DNA of 64,000 nt from Streptococcus mitis (GCF_000722695.1 NZ_JPFU01000013.1:682001-746000); one strand, 5' to 3'; shown: positions 1-9,157, numbered from the stretch's first letter. The notes: generated by a model from the letters alone, not told the origin. Numbers and translations: made by a program.

Positions 1-2716
1 GGATTTGTTTTGTCAATCCGACCTTACCAGTTGCAAAGGTTGCATTAGTCAAACCATGACTGTTCAAGACTTCTCGTTTTTCAGTTTCTGATAGGATTGA
101 ACCCAACTTGCTCTTATCCATTGTTTCAGGCAAGGTTAGGTAGACAGTTTTCCCATTAACAGTTGCTTTAACAGCCATTTCTTCATTGTTGCCTGTACCA
201 AACTCTCTATCATTCCCTACCCAGCTTACAGAAGTTACATTTAAATTAGAAAGAGAATTACTTTGTCCAGAAGGAACACGGTTCGTGTTTGGTAGAACTG
301 CTGCCCCACTATTGCTTTGGTTTACTTGTGTTTTGTACCCGTCCATATCGTCTGGCATCGCAAATCTATCAACAGTTGACGATACATTGTCAAAACCTTG
401 AATAACTGACGCCGCGTCACGTAGAGATGTCCCTTTGGCAATTTGAGTTGAAGTAAGTCCCTCATTAATAACAGGTTCAAAGACATCGGCCTGGGTTACA
501 ATACGGAAAGGAATATCATAAGTACCATTAACTCCTCGAACATTTGCTTTCAGAGTATAGTTCCCTTTTGAAAGTTTAATACCAGAACGTTCATTCGCGT
601 TATACTGGATAGCAGTGCTACTGTCATTACGTCCATTAATAGCATAGGTGACTGCTGCGTTAAAAAGTTCCGTTTTTCTTCCATCTACTCGGTCATAAAT
701 CTCTGCTATCTGATTAAGACCACTAGGTCTGGTAAAATCGTTCAATCGACCCCATTTTAGGAAGGTATTTGGCACACCGTTCTTCAATTGCAAATAATAA
801 CGTTCTTGAGAACCGTTCATCTGCATGAAGTTTCTATGACGTGAATTTTCCAAAGAACGGAAACCAGCCATATAGTAGTCTTTCGTATTTGTAGCACTTG
901 TCGTTGTATAAGTGATACGGTATCCTTCTAGACGGGCAGAACCTTTAGGGTGAATAGCATAGATGTTTTGGGTTGCATCTTGGATTGTTTGGAAAGCAAA
1001 ATCACCTGCTTTTTTCACAGACTCTGGTATTTTATCTGTTTGGTAAAACACCGCTGGATTTTCATGAGCAAAGTCATGTAGAGATGTTAGATTTCCTTTT
1101 CCGACACCGTTTGGCCCAACACCACTGGCATCGTTATAGTAGAAAGAGCCACCGTTATTATCGGCATTCCCTACGGCCCAACGCATATCACCTTGCTTGC
1201 TATTGTGACGGAAGGCATAATCTCCATTACCAGTACCCAAAAGATTCCATGCTCCACTTGCTCTATCTTTTTGATAGAAATTCATCTGTGTAATGGTATG
1301 ACCTTTTGGTACAGTAAAGTAGAAATATGGATTGTCGTGTGCTTCTCCACCCTCGTTGAAAATAACTTCCCAGTTCGTTGTTTGACCCGAGCGAGTTGAT
1401 TTCATGTAGACATTCTTTTTAATGTCTTGAACCAAAACACGAGTAGCAATATTGCTTCTTCCTGGTGCCTGCTCATTTCCCTGTCTTCCTTCAGTCGCAT
1501 AAAGGAAAGTTCCTTCTTTGTAGATATTAGCCTTAGAGTTATGGGCAGTCGCATCAGCTTTCGATACTACATATCCAACTGTTGAGGTTTCAAAGTTTTG
1601 ATTTCTATTTTCAGGCGCAACTTCTCTGAAACCAACTCCCTGTGCCATCTGCTTACCATTCAAGGCACTACGTTTTCCATTTGTAGCACGTTGAACCGCA
1701 TTTGCAATAGAAGCTTCAGCTGTTCTGGCTTGCTTGATAACTGCTGCCAGATCAGCATTTGGATTTTTAAGAGCTTCTTCGATAGCTGTTACGGCATCAT
1801 TAACCTTGGCAACTGCTGCGTCTGTATTTGGCAAACCAATAGACTTAGCTAGGAATTCACCCATAGATGCTGAAATCTTAGAAAGTTTTTTACGATCTTC
1901 TTCAGCTTTTTTTGTTACCGTTGCATTTGCAGATGCTGCAACTGCTGCATCTGTTGTTGCTGTCGTTAAACTATTTTCTACAGAAGTAGGTGCATCTAAA
2001 CTCTGACCGATGTGAGCAATCGCATTCAGGTTACGATTGATAGCATCCGTAAGAACTGTATTTGCTGCTGGTTCTTCCTTACGAGTAGAAGCTGCACGAT
2101 CTGCAACAGTCTCTGAAGAAGCAGTCGCTACAGATTCAGCAGTTACAGGCTTGCTTGATTCAGAAATTGTTGCTGATTGGCTAGCTGATTCACTTAGAGA
2201 AGCCGATTCACTTAAGGATTGACTTGCACTTTCTGATACACTTTGAGACTGACTAGCGCTCTCTGATACACTTTGAGACTGACTAGCAGAGGTTGATTCT
2301 GACTGACCAGCAGTAGTTGACTGAGTAGAGGCTGTAGTTCCTTCTTCTGTCTTATCTTTTACTGTTCCTAGAACCGCTGAATCTCTCAGGGCAAGAGGTT
2401 TTTCTCCTCCTACTTCTTTTTCAACCGTTACATTCTCATTTGCATATACATGTCCTTGGGTAGCCATCGCTCCCCCAAGCACCGTTCCCGCTGCCGCTAT
2501 TCCTCTCAGGATGTCCAAGCCTGTCAGAGTACTTGAGCTATGTTCTTCCACAACCTCTGTCACAACTTGAGCAGCGTCTACACCGCCTCGTAAAACTTTA
2601 AAGAGTCCAAATTGAGAGGTCGAGGCACGCAACCAGTGCTTACCAGACTTGATCAATTTGAAACGGGTCACACGATCCGTCTCTCTATATTCACCGTTTT
2701 GGCGTCTAAAAAACAT
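1..2716 (-). CDS. Serine-rich-repeat surface adhesin, N-terminal 905 residues (partial at window edge)
   Basis: The reading frame is open from the ATG at 2716 to the window edge, so the C-terminus (long second serine-rich region and any LPXTG anchor) is missing. Residues 1-90 form the long signal typical of substrates of the accessory Sec (SecA2/SecY2) pathway: a basic start, a KxYKxGKxW-like motif (FKLIKSGKHW), then a hydrophobic stretch rich in Gly/Ala ending near VYA-NE. Residues about 129-189 are a short first serine-rich region (SESASQSQS-type repeats). The rest is a non-repeat region, normally the ligand-binding part of GspB/PsrP/Fap1-type adhesins. The ribosome site GGAAAGGAA lies upstream of the ATG. 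The two GT8 genes upstream fit glycosylation of the serine repeats. Family call is firm; the ligand is unknown. Confidence 0.9.
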   Translation of the reverse strand, partial: MFFRRQNGEYRETDRVTRFKLIKSGKHWLRASTSQFGLFKVLRGGVDAAQVVTEVVEEHSSSTLTGLDILRGIAAAGTVLGGAMATQGHVYANENVTVEKEVGGEKPLALRDSAVLGTVKDKTEEGTTASTQSTTAGQSESTSASQSQSVSESASQSQSVSESASQSLSESASLSESASQSATISESSKPVTAESVATASSETVADRAASTRKEEPAANTVLTDAINRNLNAIAHIGQSLDAPTSVENSLTTATTDAAVAASANATVTKKAEEDRKKLSKISASMGEFLAKSIGLPNTDAAVAKVNDAVTAIEEALKNPNADLAAVIKQARTAEASIANAVQRATNGKRSALNGKQMAQGVGFREVAPENRNQNFETSTVGYVVSKADATAHNSKANIYKEGTFLYATEGRQGNEQAPGRSNIATRVLVQDIKKNVYMKSTRSGQTTNWEVIFNEGGEAHDNPYFYFTVPKGHTITQMNFYQKDRASGAWNLLGTGNGDYAFRHNSKQGDMRWAVGNADNNGGSFYYNDASGVGPNGVGKGNLTSLHDFAHENPAVFYQTDKIPESVKKAGDFAFQTIQDATQNIYAIHPKGSARLEGYRITYTTTSATNTKDYYMAGFRSLENSRHRNFMQMNGSQERYYLQLKNGVPNTFLKWGRLNDFTRPSGLNQIAEIYDRVDGRKTELFNAAVTYAINGRNDSSTAIQYNANERSGIKLSKGNYTLKANVRGVNGTYDIPFRIVTQADVFEPVINEGLTSTQIAKGTSLRDAASVIQGFDNVSSTVDRFAMPDDMDGYKTQVNQSNSGAAVLPNTNRVPSGQSNSLSNLNVTSVSWVGNDREFGTGNNEEMAVKATVNGKTVYLTLPETMDKSKLGSILSETEKREVLNSHGLTNATFATGKVGLTKQI

Positions 2717-2774
2717 ATTTTAGATTCCTTTCCATTCATTTTTATGTGTATTTAACAATAAAATACCACTCTAT

Positions 2775-2803
2775 ATTATACAGTTTGTTTTCAAACTTTT
2801 CAA
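2775..2803 (-). promoter_or_regulatory. Promoter of the SRR adhesin gene with a palindrome in the spacer
   Basis: On the minus strand TTGAAA (2798-2803) and TATAAT (2775-2780) are separated by 17 bp, about 60 bp upstream of the adhesin ATG. The spacer is almost entirely the perfect inverted repeat AGTTTGAAAACAAACT (2782-2797), a likely repressor operator. The promoter is well formed; the operator role is inference. Confidence 0.7.
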
Positions 2804-3524
2804 CATTATATAAAACATTTTTACCTAAAAAAAAAAGTAATTTACATTTATATTTTTGTTGTTTGTACGTATTTTTATAAATACACTTAAAAGTATTATT
2901 CCAAGCCCTTTTTTGACTTTGAAATTAAGTTTTTAAACGTTTTTATATTATTAAATTGAGAAATATTAAATTTTTGTTACAAAATTTTAATAGAAATTCC
3001 CAAAAAAATTTTATAAAAATTTGATTTGTTTTTTATGCTTTTTCATTCTCGATTCAATATTTTATCATATTTTTATGTTTTACCTTGTCTCAATACTTGC
3101 TTTTACAGTTTAGATATACGTTCTATCATGGAAATATCTCTTTTATATTCTCCTTAAAGTTACGTTTTTGAGCAACACATTACTGCATTCATAGAGGCCT
3201 TAAATGAACTCTTAAAGCGATACATATCATAAGTCTTCATTAAGATGATCCGTTTTTTATGTTTTTTGATTTTCAATACATATATATAAAAGTCTAAACT
3301 AAAAACTCTTTCATTACTTTACTAAAATACAGTAGAGGTTATAAGAGATAGAAATTCCAATGTATATACTTATGTCGCACAGCTCAAAATACTAATTTTG
3401 ATTGAAGATAAGACTGAAATGCTAATTAATAGATTTAGAACAAATAGTTGACCGTTTTTGTTACTTTTTGATTTCGAATAAGTATAAAACGCTACTTGAC
3501 AATATCATTCAAATCTACTGTGAA
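2804..3524. other. Very AT-rich intergenic region upstream of the SRR adhesin
   Basis: About 720 bp without a supported gene, dominated by A and T runs. Three degenerate copies of a motif of the form ccGTTTTTtatgTTTTTTGATTTtc occur near 3025, 3250 and 3450 on the plus strand. No RNA gene or intact reading frame is convincing. It may serve as a long upstream control region for the adhesin. Confidence 0.5.
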
Positions 3525-3562
3525 CAAAAAGGACATTCTGATTAGCAGAACAGTCCTTTTTT
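3525..3562 (-). terminator. Rho-independent terminator after the GT8 genes
   Basis: AAAAGGACA-TTCTG / CAGAA-CAGTCCTTTT forms a stem about 13 bp long with A and T runs on both sides, so it can work in both directions. It lies 95 bp past the stop codon of the downstream GT8 gene and separates the glycosyltransferase unit from the adhesin, which has its own promoter. Confidence 0.8.
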
Positions 3563-3656
3563 CATATTTATAATTAAGAGCAATTTTTTTGTTCTATAAA
3601 CATAAGGATTTTTTGAGTTCACCGAGTTTCATAGCTAGACTCTGATTATCGATAGG

Positions 3657-4934
3657 CTAAAGTATATTCAAATGTTTCTTATCTGCTATCAGCTGTTTTA
3701 CTTGATCCACTATTAGTTGCGATGTTTCACAAACTTGTGCCTGTTCTCCAACATGATTGGTCTGAGGGAAAGCAAGGACTGCTACCTTCAGTTTCAATGC
3801 AATATCCATAGGGTCTTGCCAGATCATTCCTTGGCTAATATCTAGCACTGCTAGTGCAGTCTCTAATACATTGTCATACTTTATCGGATTAAAAGAGCTT
3901 TGATAAAAGTGAACATTGGGATACTGGCCATAAGCTAGTAAAACATTACTCATCATAGTTGGGGCAAAAATATCGAAATCACACTCAGGTAAACTCTGAA
4001 CAAGCTCGTCTAAACATTCTAATTCCTCAACAGTAGTAAAAACTACTAATCTCGGACGAAGTATTGAGTGATTATATTCTGACAAGGCTAGTTTAAATAG
4101 ATGAGTATTTAAAATCGTTGACCAGTCCAAGCCATAGTAAAACCACCATAGACTAGTAAATCGGTTACGGCTCATCGTTCCCCACGGTTTCTCACTACCA
4201 ATATAATGTAGCACTAAAGGTAATTGATTATCTACTAATCTTGTACGAGAAAGTCTATATTCACTTTTATCATAAACATCATATCCTACAAAAAAATTAT
4301 AGGTGTCATCGAGCGGTAACCATTCTTGACCAAAGGCCATAATCATAATAGACTGTTCACCATTTCTTACTTCTTTATAGTGTTCCTCAGATAAGTTTAA
4401 CAACCAATCGCGAACATTTTCTCGTTTCCAGCGTTTGATATTAACAAGCATCACACCCGAGTTTAGTTCCCATTCAACATCCTTATTTGTTCTAGGATCC
4501 AGTTCACTATCATTAACCGCCGCTATGTAATAACCATCTAAATCATAGTCCAAAAGATGAACCACATTTCCTGTTACGATAAGATCACAGTCTAGGTAAA
4601 GCGCTATATCCTCCTTAACATAGTCTGCGATATAATAAATCAAAAATTTCGTAGCAGATATATGGGCGCTATTCTGAAGATTAAAATGCCTCATCGCTAA
4701 CTCTTCCTCTAGTAAACGAATATTGACAATTTCCGAATCAAAGGGCTTCAACCATCCTTGAAGGGCAGCAAACCACTCTTGCGGAATATCCCCCTTATTA
4801 AATACATATATTCGTAATCCGCGTTGATGCGCGCATAAAGATTTAATGGTTACAATAGCTTGTTCACAATACAGCCTATCAAAGCATAAAATAATAGCTT
4901 TTTTAGCCAGTTGATTTTCCTGTAATTGATTCAT
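3657..4934 (-). CDS. GT8-family glycosyltransferase, SRR-glycan type (second of pair)
   Basis: 425 residues from the ATG at 4934, which has AAAGGGA five bases upstream; a TTG at 4964 is in frame but poorly placed. The N-terminal 270 residues are a GT8 (GT-A fold) catalytic domain: the metal-binding DXD motif is in LYLDCDLIV and the conserved HYIG..KPW segment marks the C-terminal end of the fold, followed by WWFYYGLDW. The last ~130 residues form a separate domain shared with the neighbouring GT8 protein. GT8 enzymes transfer a hexose from a nucleotide sugar with retention of configuration; here they probably extend the O-glycan on the SRR adhesin in the cytoplasm. The exact sugar cannot be read from sequence. 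Confidence 0.85.
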   Translation of the reverse strand: MNQLQENQLAKKAIILCFDRLYCEQAIVTIKSLCAHQRGLRIYVFNKGDIPQEWFAALQGWLKPFDSEIVNIRLLEEELAMRHFNLQNSAHISATKFLIYYIADYVKEDIALYLDCDLIVTGNVVHLLDYDLDGYYIAAVNDSELDPRTNKDVEWELNSGVMLVNIKRWKRENVRDWLLNLSEEHYKEVRNGEQSIMIMAFGQEWLPLDDTYNFFVGYDVYDKSEYRLSRTRLVDNQLPLVLHYIGSEKPWGTMSRNRFTSLWWFYYGLDWSTILNTHLFKLALSEYNHSILRPRLVVFTTVEELECLDELVQSLPECDFDIFAPTMMSNVLLAYGQYPNVHFYQSSFNPIKYDNVLETALAVLDISQGMIWQDPMDIALKLKVAVLAFPQTNHVGEQAQVCETSQLIVDQVKQLIADKKHLNIL

Positions 4935-5037
4935 CAATTCCCTTTCTATACTTTTTACTCCCAATAAGAAGGTAACATTTCCTAGACCAATCTCTCATAG
5001 TTACTAATGCCACATGGATTTTGTCTAATCTTAAAGA

Positions 5038-6249
5038 CTATCGCTTCGATAGCAGCTTTTCAATGAGTTCAAGCATTTCTTGAGGATTCTCTTCAGAGAC
5101 GATTTGGCTGTATGATTCTGTATCACGATTCGTTGTATCCCATGCTAAAATAGGAAGTTGTCTTGCTTTAGCTTTACTTATCACATCAAACATCTCACGA
5201 CCAGCATTGATATCCAAATAGAAGTCCAATTGGGAAAGAACACTATCTACATTGTAAAGCGTGCAATTTGGATATAGTCTTACGTTGGTGTATCCCTGAA
5301 GAGCCATAATAGATCCTGCAAAATTGGTAGGCGCCAAAAGATGAAACTCTACGTCTGGACAATTCTTCACAAGAAATTCTAGATGGGGCATCTCTAATGT
5401 TATAGTCACAACCGCTGTACGAGCTCGTACCTTTTTCACCAGTCCTCTATAGCCTGACTCTAGGGAAAATTTCCTTAATAAGACATCCGACCACTCTAAA
5501 CCATAGTAAAACCACCATTCTTCTCTCAGACGGTTGAGCGTAATTTGTTGCCAAGGTTTCTCACCTGTATAATGAATCATTTTTGCAGAAGCTTCCAGTA
5601 ACTCAGCATGTGGGTACCAGTCACTTTTTCCATAAAAATCAGCTATAGTATCCATACCTACCATGAAATTGTAGATAGGCTCTAGTTCTTTCCAACGATT
5701 CTCAAAGAGACGATTCAAAATCCCCTGATCCCCATAATCTGTTTGATGGTATTGGTTGGTTAACTCAATCAGGTCTTGCGTGACATTTTCTGCTCTCCAC
5801 ATGTCATTGTTGATTAACAAAAAGCCAGAATTAAAAATATGTGTATAAAAATCATCTCTAACTGCTGCTAAGGGGATATCTGTCAAGTCCAAGCCCCACA
5901 GCTCATCTATCGGTTTTCTTACGATAATATCCGAATCTAAATACAACACACGAGACTCATTTACATACTTTGGGATAAAATACCTAAAGAAGGCAGCGTA
6001 AGAAAGTCCCTCAAAGGGTAGGCGATAATCTTTCAGAATACTACTGTCAATCTGAACGTTCACAATCTCACTGTTCAAAGTCCCTAGTCTTTTTTCCATC
6101 AATTGGAACCATTCTCTCGGAAGGTCATCATTGAAAACATAAAACTTAAGATTATCATGATGAACACAGAGGGATTTTATCGTAGTCTCAACTTTATTCA
6201 TATAAGCATTATCTGCACCTAAGACAATCGCTTTTTTCTCTTCTCTCAT
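5038..6249 (-). CDS. GT8-family glycosyltransferase, SRR-glycan type (first of pair)
   Basis: 403 residues. It has the same two-part layout as the downstream gene: a GT8 domain with DXD in LYLDSDIIV, QGILN and HYTGEKPW motifs, WWFYYGLEW, then a C-terminal domain of about 130 residues. The two proteins are clearly paralogous along their whole length (same motifs in the same order) but well diverged. The genes lie 103 bp apart in the same direction and are probably cotranscribed upstream of the adhesin. By analogy with psrP/gspB loci they should add successive sugars to the serine-rich repeats. The core GtfA/GtfB and accessory Sec genes are not in the window. Confidence 0.85.
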   Translation of the reverse strand: MREEKKAIVLGADNAYMNKVETTIKSLCVHHDNLKFYVFNDDLPREWFQLMEKRLGTLNSEIVNVQIDSSILKDYRLPFEGLSYAAFFRYFIPKYVNESRVLYLDSDIIVRKPIDELWGLDLTDIPLAAVRDDFYTHIFNSGFLLINNDMWRAENVTQDLIELTNQYHQTDYGDQGILNRLFENRWKELEPIYNFMVGMDTIADFYGKSDWYPHAELLEASAKMIHYTGEKPWQQITLNRLREEWWFYYGLEWSDVLLRKFSLESGYRGLVKKVRARTAVVTITLEMPHLEFLVKNCPDVEFHLLAPTNFAGSIMALQGYTNVRLYPNCTLYNVDSVLSQLDFYLDINAGREMFDVISKAKARQLPILAWDTTNRDTESYSQIVSEENPQEMLELIEKLLSKR

Positions 6250-6300
6250 TCTCTATCTCATTTCTTTTTTATTCCCATCATATGTTTGGGGAGCTTACTT

Positions 6301-6583
6301 CCCATTATGACGGCAAAGCGTTTAGGTAAGGCTATTTTTTACACTACAACACGGAGTTTGGCAAATCGATTCTATTTGCCAAACATAGTTAGTAAAGCAG
6401 TTAGCTAGACCACTCACTACCCGTTACGACGTAAAGTTTTACGAATCGATAATATTTGTGGATTTTGCCTAGTGGAGCGTTTAGGTAAGCCGCCATAGCG
6501 GTTTACAATTTTTACATTACGACACGAAGAGGCGAAAACGATTATTTTTCGCCGATGAGTTAGTAAGGCAGTTAGCTAGACCG
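6301..6583. repeat. Structured intergenic repeat, two tandem degenerate copies
   Basis: Copy 1 is about 6301-6412 and copy 2 about 6418-6583. Shared blocks in the same order: (C)GTTA(C/T)GACG.(A)AAG, GTTTAGGTAAG (6320-6330 and 6479-6489), ACA.TACRACACG.AG, a hairpin, then GTTAGTAARGCAGTTAGCTAGACC. The hairpins differ in arm sequence (TTTGGCAAA/TTTGCCAAA versus GGCGAAAA/TTTTCGCC) but keep a similar CGATT-containing loop. Copy 2 also holds a middle hairpin missing from copy 1. It is not a BOX element, and I do not recognise the family. Confidence 0.65.
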
Positions 6584-6601
6584 CAAAATAGCGGCTAGCG
6601 T

Positions 6602-6634
6602 CCAACAATTAGGAACTTCAGTTCCAATTGTTGG
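6602..6634. other. Hairpin at the 3' end of prfC
   Basis: CCAACAATT-AGGAAC / GTTCC-AATTGTTGG is a near-perfect 14-bp stem starting eight bases past the prfC stop codon. It lacks a T run on the minus strand, so it is an atypical terminator or an RNA-stabilising hairpin. Confidence 0.5.
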
Positions 6635-6641
6635 TACTGAG

Positions 6642-8186
6642 TTACATCTTCTCCTCTAACTCTACGTCTGGGTACTTGTCCGCAAACCAGCGAAGGGCAA
6701 AGTCGTTCTCAAAGAGGAAGACTGGCTGGTCAAAACGGTCTTTAGCCAAGATATTGCGACTTGATGACATCCGTTCATCCAAGTCCTCTGGTTTAATCCA
6801 ACGAACAGTCTTTTTACCCATTGGGCTCATGACTACTTCCGCATTGTACTCACCTTCCATACGGTGCTTAAAGACTTCAAACTGGAGTTGACCTACAGCT
6901 CCCAGCATGTACTCGCCTGTTTGGTAATTCTTATAGAGCTGAACAGCACCTTCTTGCACCAATTGCTCAATCCCCTTGTGGAAGGATTTTTGCTTCATGA
7001 CATTCTTAGCAGAAACTTTCATGAAAATCTCAGGGGTAAAGGTTGGCAGCGGTTCAAACTCAAACTTGTTTTTCCCAACTGTCAAGGTATCCCCAACCTG
7101 ATAAGTTCCCGTATCGTAAACTCCGATTATATCTCCTGCCACGGCATTGGTCACATTCTCACGACTTTCAGCCATAAACTGAGTGACATTCGAAAGTTTA
7201 GCACCCTTACCAGTACGAGGCAGATTGACACTCATGCCACGCTCAAATTCTCCTGATACGATACGGACAAAGGCGATGCGATCACGGTGACGAGGGTCCA
7301 TGTTGGCTTGGATTTTAAAGACAAATCCTGAGAAATCCTTGTCGTGAGGATCCACAATTTCACCATCTGTTTTCTTGTGTCCATGTGGTTCTGGAGCAAA
7401 CTTGAGGAAGGTTTCAAGGAAGGTCTGCACACCAAAGTTAGTAAGAGCCGAACCAAAGAAGACTGGTGTCAATTCTCCAGCAAGGATTGCTTCCTCTGAA
7501 AACTCATTTCCAGCTTCATTTAAAAGCTCAATATCATCTTTGACTTGCTCGTAGAAAGGATTGCTTCCAAAAAGCTTGTCTCCATCTTCAAGACTAGCAA
7601 AACGCTCATCCCCTTTATAGAGCTCTAAACGTTGGTTATAGAGGTCATACAAGCCTTCAAAAGCTTTCCCCATCCCGATCGGCCAATTCATAGGGTAGCT
7701 AGCAATGCCCAAGACTTCTTCCAACTCTTGCAAGAGGTCTAGTGGCTCACGACCGTCACGGTCTAGCTTGTTCATAAAGGTAAAGACTGGAATGCCACGA
7801 TGTTTCACAACCTCAAACAATTTCTTAGTTTGGGCCTCGATACCCTTGGCAGAGTCCACCACCATGACCGCAGCATCCACCGCCATCAAGGTACGATAGG
7901 TATCTTCTGAGAAGTCCTCGTGCCCTGGCGTGTCGAGGATATTCACACGCTTGCCATCGTAGTCAAATTGCATCACAGATGAAGTAACGGAAATCCCACG
8001 TTGCTTCTCGATATCCATCCAGTCAGACTTGGCAAAAGTCCCTGTTTTCTTTCCTTTAACCGTACCAGCTTCACGAATCTCGCCCCCAAAGTAGAGCAAC
8101 TGCTCAGTGATCGTTGTTTTCCCCGCGTCCGGGTGAGAGATGATAGCAAAGGTACGACGTTTCTTAATTTCTTCTTGAATATTCAT
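6642..8186 (-). CDS. prfC: Peptide chain release factor 3 (RF3)
   Basis: 514 residues, full length for RF3. It is a translational GTPase that helps RF1 and RF2 leave the ribosome after peptide release. The G domain starts with the P loop SHPDAGKTT (residues 18-26), followed by the switch II motif DTPGHEDF and NKLD for guanine recognition. The elongation-factor-type domains II and III follow. It is monocistronic, transcribed away from the gat operon, with a good promoter at 8276-8304. Its place beside gatCAB matches what I recall of pneumococcal genomes. No anomalies seen. Confidence 0.97.
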   Translation of the reverse strand: MNIQEEIKKRRTFAIISHPDAGKTTITEQLLYFGGEIREAGTVKGKKTGTFAKSDWMDIEKQRGISVTSSVMQFDYDGKRVNILDTPGHEDFSEDTYRTLMAVDAAVMVVDSAKGIEAQTKKLFEVVKHRGIPVFTFMNKLDRDGREPLDLLQELEEVLGIASYPMNWPIGMGKAFEGLYDLYNQRLELYKGDERFASLEDGDKLFGSNPFYEQVKDDIELLNEAGNEFSEEAILAGELTPVFFGSALTNFGVQTFLETFLKFAPEPHGHKKTDGEIVDPHDKDFSGFVFKIQANMDPRHRDRIAFVRIVSGEFERGMSVNLPRTGKGAKLSNVTQFMAESRENVTNAVAGDIIGVYDTGTYQVGDTLTVGKNKFEFEPLPTFTPEIFMKVSAKNVMKQKSFHKGIEQLVQEGAVQLYKNYQTGEYMLGAVGQLQFEVFKHRMEGEYNAEVVMSPMGKKTVRWIKPEDLDERMSSSRNILAKDRFDQPVFLFENDFALRWFADKYPDVELEEKM

Positions 8187-8275
8187 AAGTTCTCTTTCTT
8201 TGATTCTCTATTTTTCTTGTTTCGATATCTAAGAATGATTTTTACATTGGATTTTACCATTCCTTTCAACACTCC

Positions 8276-8304
8276 ATTATATCGAATTTTAGCATTTTTT
8301 TCAA
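8276..8304 (-). promoter_or_regulatory. prfC promoter
   Basis: Minus-strand TTGAAA (8299-8304), a 17-bp spacer and TATAAT (8276-8281), about 90 bp upstream of the prfC ATG. Confidence 0.7.
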
Positions 8305-8359
8305 TTTCTATTTTATATTGAATAAAAGCTTTCCCTTGTAGTCAAATATATCGAAAATC

Positions 8360-8387
8360 GTGACAATTCTAGCAAAAATGATATAAT
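8360..8387 (+). promoter_or_regulatory. Promoter of the small two-gene unit
   Basis: GTGACA (8360-8365), a 16-bp spacer and TATAAT (8382-8387). An AAAAGGAG ribosome site follows just before the ATG at 8410. Confidence 0.65.
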
Positions 8388-8409
8388 AAAACAAAAAGGA
8401 GATATAATC

Positions 8410-8661
8410 ATGTTCAAAGAATTTGGTGTAACTAATTTAGAAGTGACAAAAGATGATATTTACAAGAATCCAAACAACCCTATTTTGCGCATGTATGATG
8501 ACGATGAATTAATTGGAACCTTTAGTATTCTAACTGGAGAAGTATTGGAAAACTTGGACTTGGCAGACTATGATATTCGTTTTGCTCAAAAGCAAATTAA
8601 GTTAAATCGCGATAACTACCTTGAAACATGGAAGGACTACGTGGGATTACTACATGCCTAA
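8410..8661 (+). CDS. Small conserved protein, possibly DUF4160/DUF2442-like
   Basis: 83 residues with a strong AAAAGGAG ribosome site and its own promoter. The protein is acidic with no membrane segment or signal. Its second half (IGTF-SILTGEVLENLDLADYD, then NYLETWKDY) can be aligned by eye with the DUF4160-like C-terminal half of the next protein (VGSMFLNGELRDGKAKAKD, then ELQALWNEY). The two genes may therefore be an old duplication, or the DUF2442/DUF4160 type of pair found beside each other in many bacteria. The function is unknown; such pairs are sometimes suggested to be toxin-antitoxin modules, but nothing here proves that. Confidence 0.7.
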   Translation: MFKEFGVTNLEVTKDDIYKNPNNPILRMYDDDELIGTFSILTGEVLENLDLADYDIRFAQKQIKLNRDNYLETWKDYVGLLHA

Positions 8662-8899
8662 ATATTCTTTCTTAAAGTATGGTATTGAAATTCGTCCTAA
8701 CGAACATAACCATAAAGGTCAAAAAGCGCATATTCACTTTTATATCCACGGAGAAGAAGTGGGTTCAATGTTTCTGAACGGTGAACTGAGAGATGGTAAA
8801 GCAAAAGCAAAAGACCTAAAAATGATAAGGCAATATGTCTTAGAAAATGCAGATGAACTTCAGGCTTTATGGAATGAATACCAAAAGAGTGCATATTAA
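8654..8899 (+). CDS. DUF4160-family protein
   Basis: 81 residues from the ATG at 8654, which overlaps the end of the upstream gene by 8 bp and implies translational coupling. An earlier in-frame ATG at 8621 is less likely because it lies deep in the upstream frame. The pattern GIEIRPNEHNHKGQKAHIHF - VGSMFLNGEL - K.LKMIRQYVLENADEL..LW fits the DUF4160 family: an N-terminal beta region with His residues and a C-terminal helix ending in a conserved Trp. The function is unknown. No terminator is obvious directly after it. Confidence 0.7.
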   Translation: MPKYSFLKYGIEIRPNEHNHKGQKAHIHFYIHGEEVGSMFLNGELRDGKAKAKDLKMIRQYVLENADELQALWNEYQKSAY

Positions 8900-9008
8900 A
8901 ATCAAAAAATCTTAGTTTGCTAATCAACAACAAACAAAAACTAGCGAGCAATTTTAATGCCTACTATTCAACTATTGCCCCACTTAGGTACTAACCATCC
9001 TACTCCCC

Positions 9009-9036
9009 TTGCAATTTTTTAAATAAATGTTACAAT
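9009..9036 (+). promoter_or_regulatory. Promoter of a candidate small RNA
   Basis: TTGCAA (9009-9014), a 16-bp spacer and TACAAT (9031-9036). No reading frame follows, only a terminator about 110 bp downstream. Confidence 0.6.
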
Positions 9037-9042
9037 GAATAT

Positions 9043-9157
9043 AGAAAAAGGTGTTGCGTCAACAACATCCTACAGAGCCGTTTAAGACGGTGGCTGTAAT
9101 TATATAACTAAAAAAATAGCTCGTTAACTCGCCAAAGTTAGGACGGCTATTTTTTTG
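9043..9157 (+). ncRNA. Candidate small RNA, resembling antitoxin RNAs of Fst/par-type loci
   Basis: A predicted transcript of about 115 nt between its own promoter and a strong bidirectional terminator (AAAAAAATAGC ... GGCTATTTTTTT, 9110-9157). The 5' part has the hairpins GTGTTG-cgt-CAACA(A)CA and AGCCGT-ttaag-ACGGT(G)GCT. This organisation resembles RNA II of par (Fst) type I toxin-antitoxin loci, but that link rests on recollection. A convergent 18-residue frame (9147-9203, minus) ends inside the terminator but does not look like an Fst toxin. Confidence 0.5.

Noticed and set aside
3160..3270. Possible transposase remnant on the minus strand (short frame with KKRIILMKTYDMYRF)
   Set aside because: Too short, with no conserved transposase motif; AT-rich spacer is enough to explain it.
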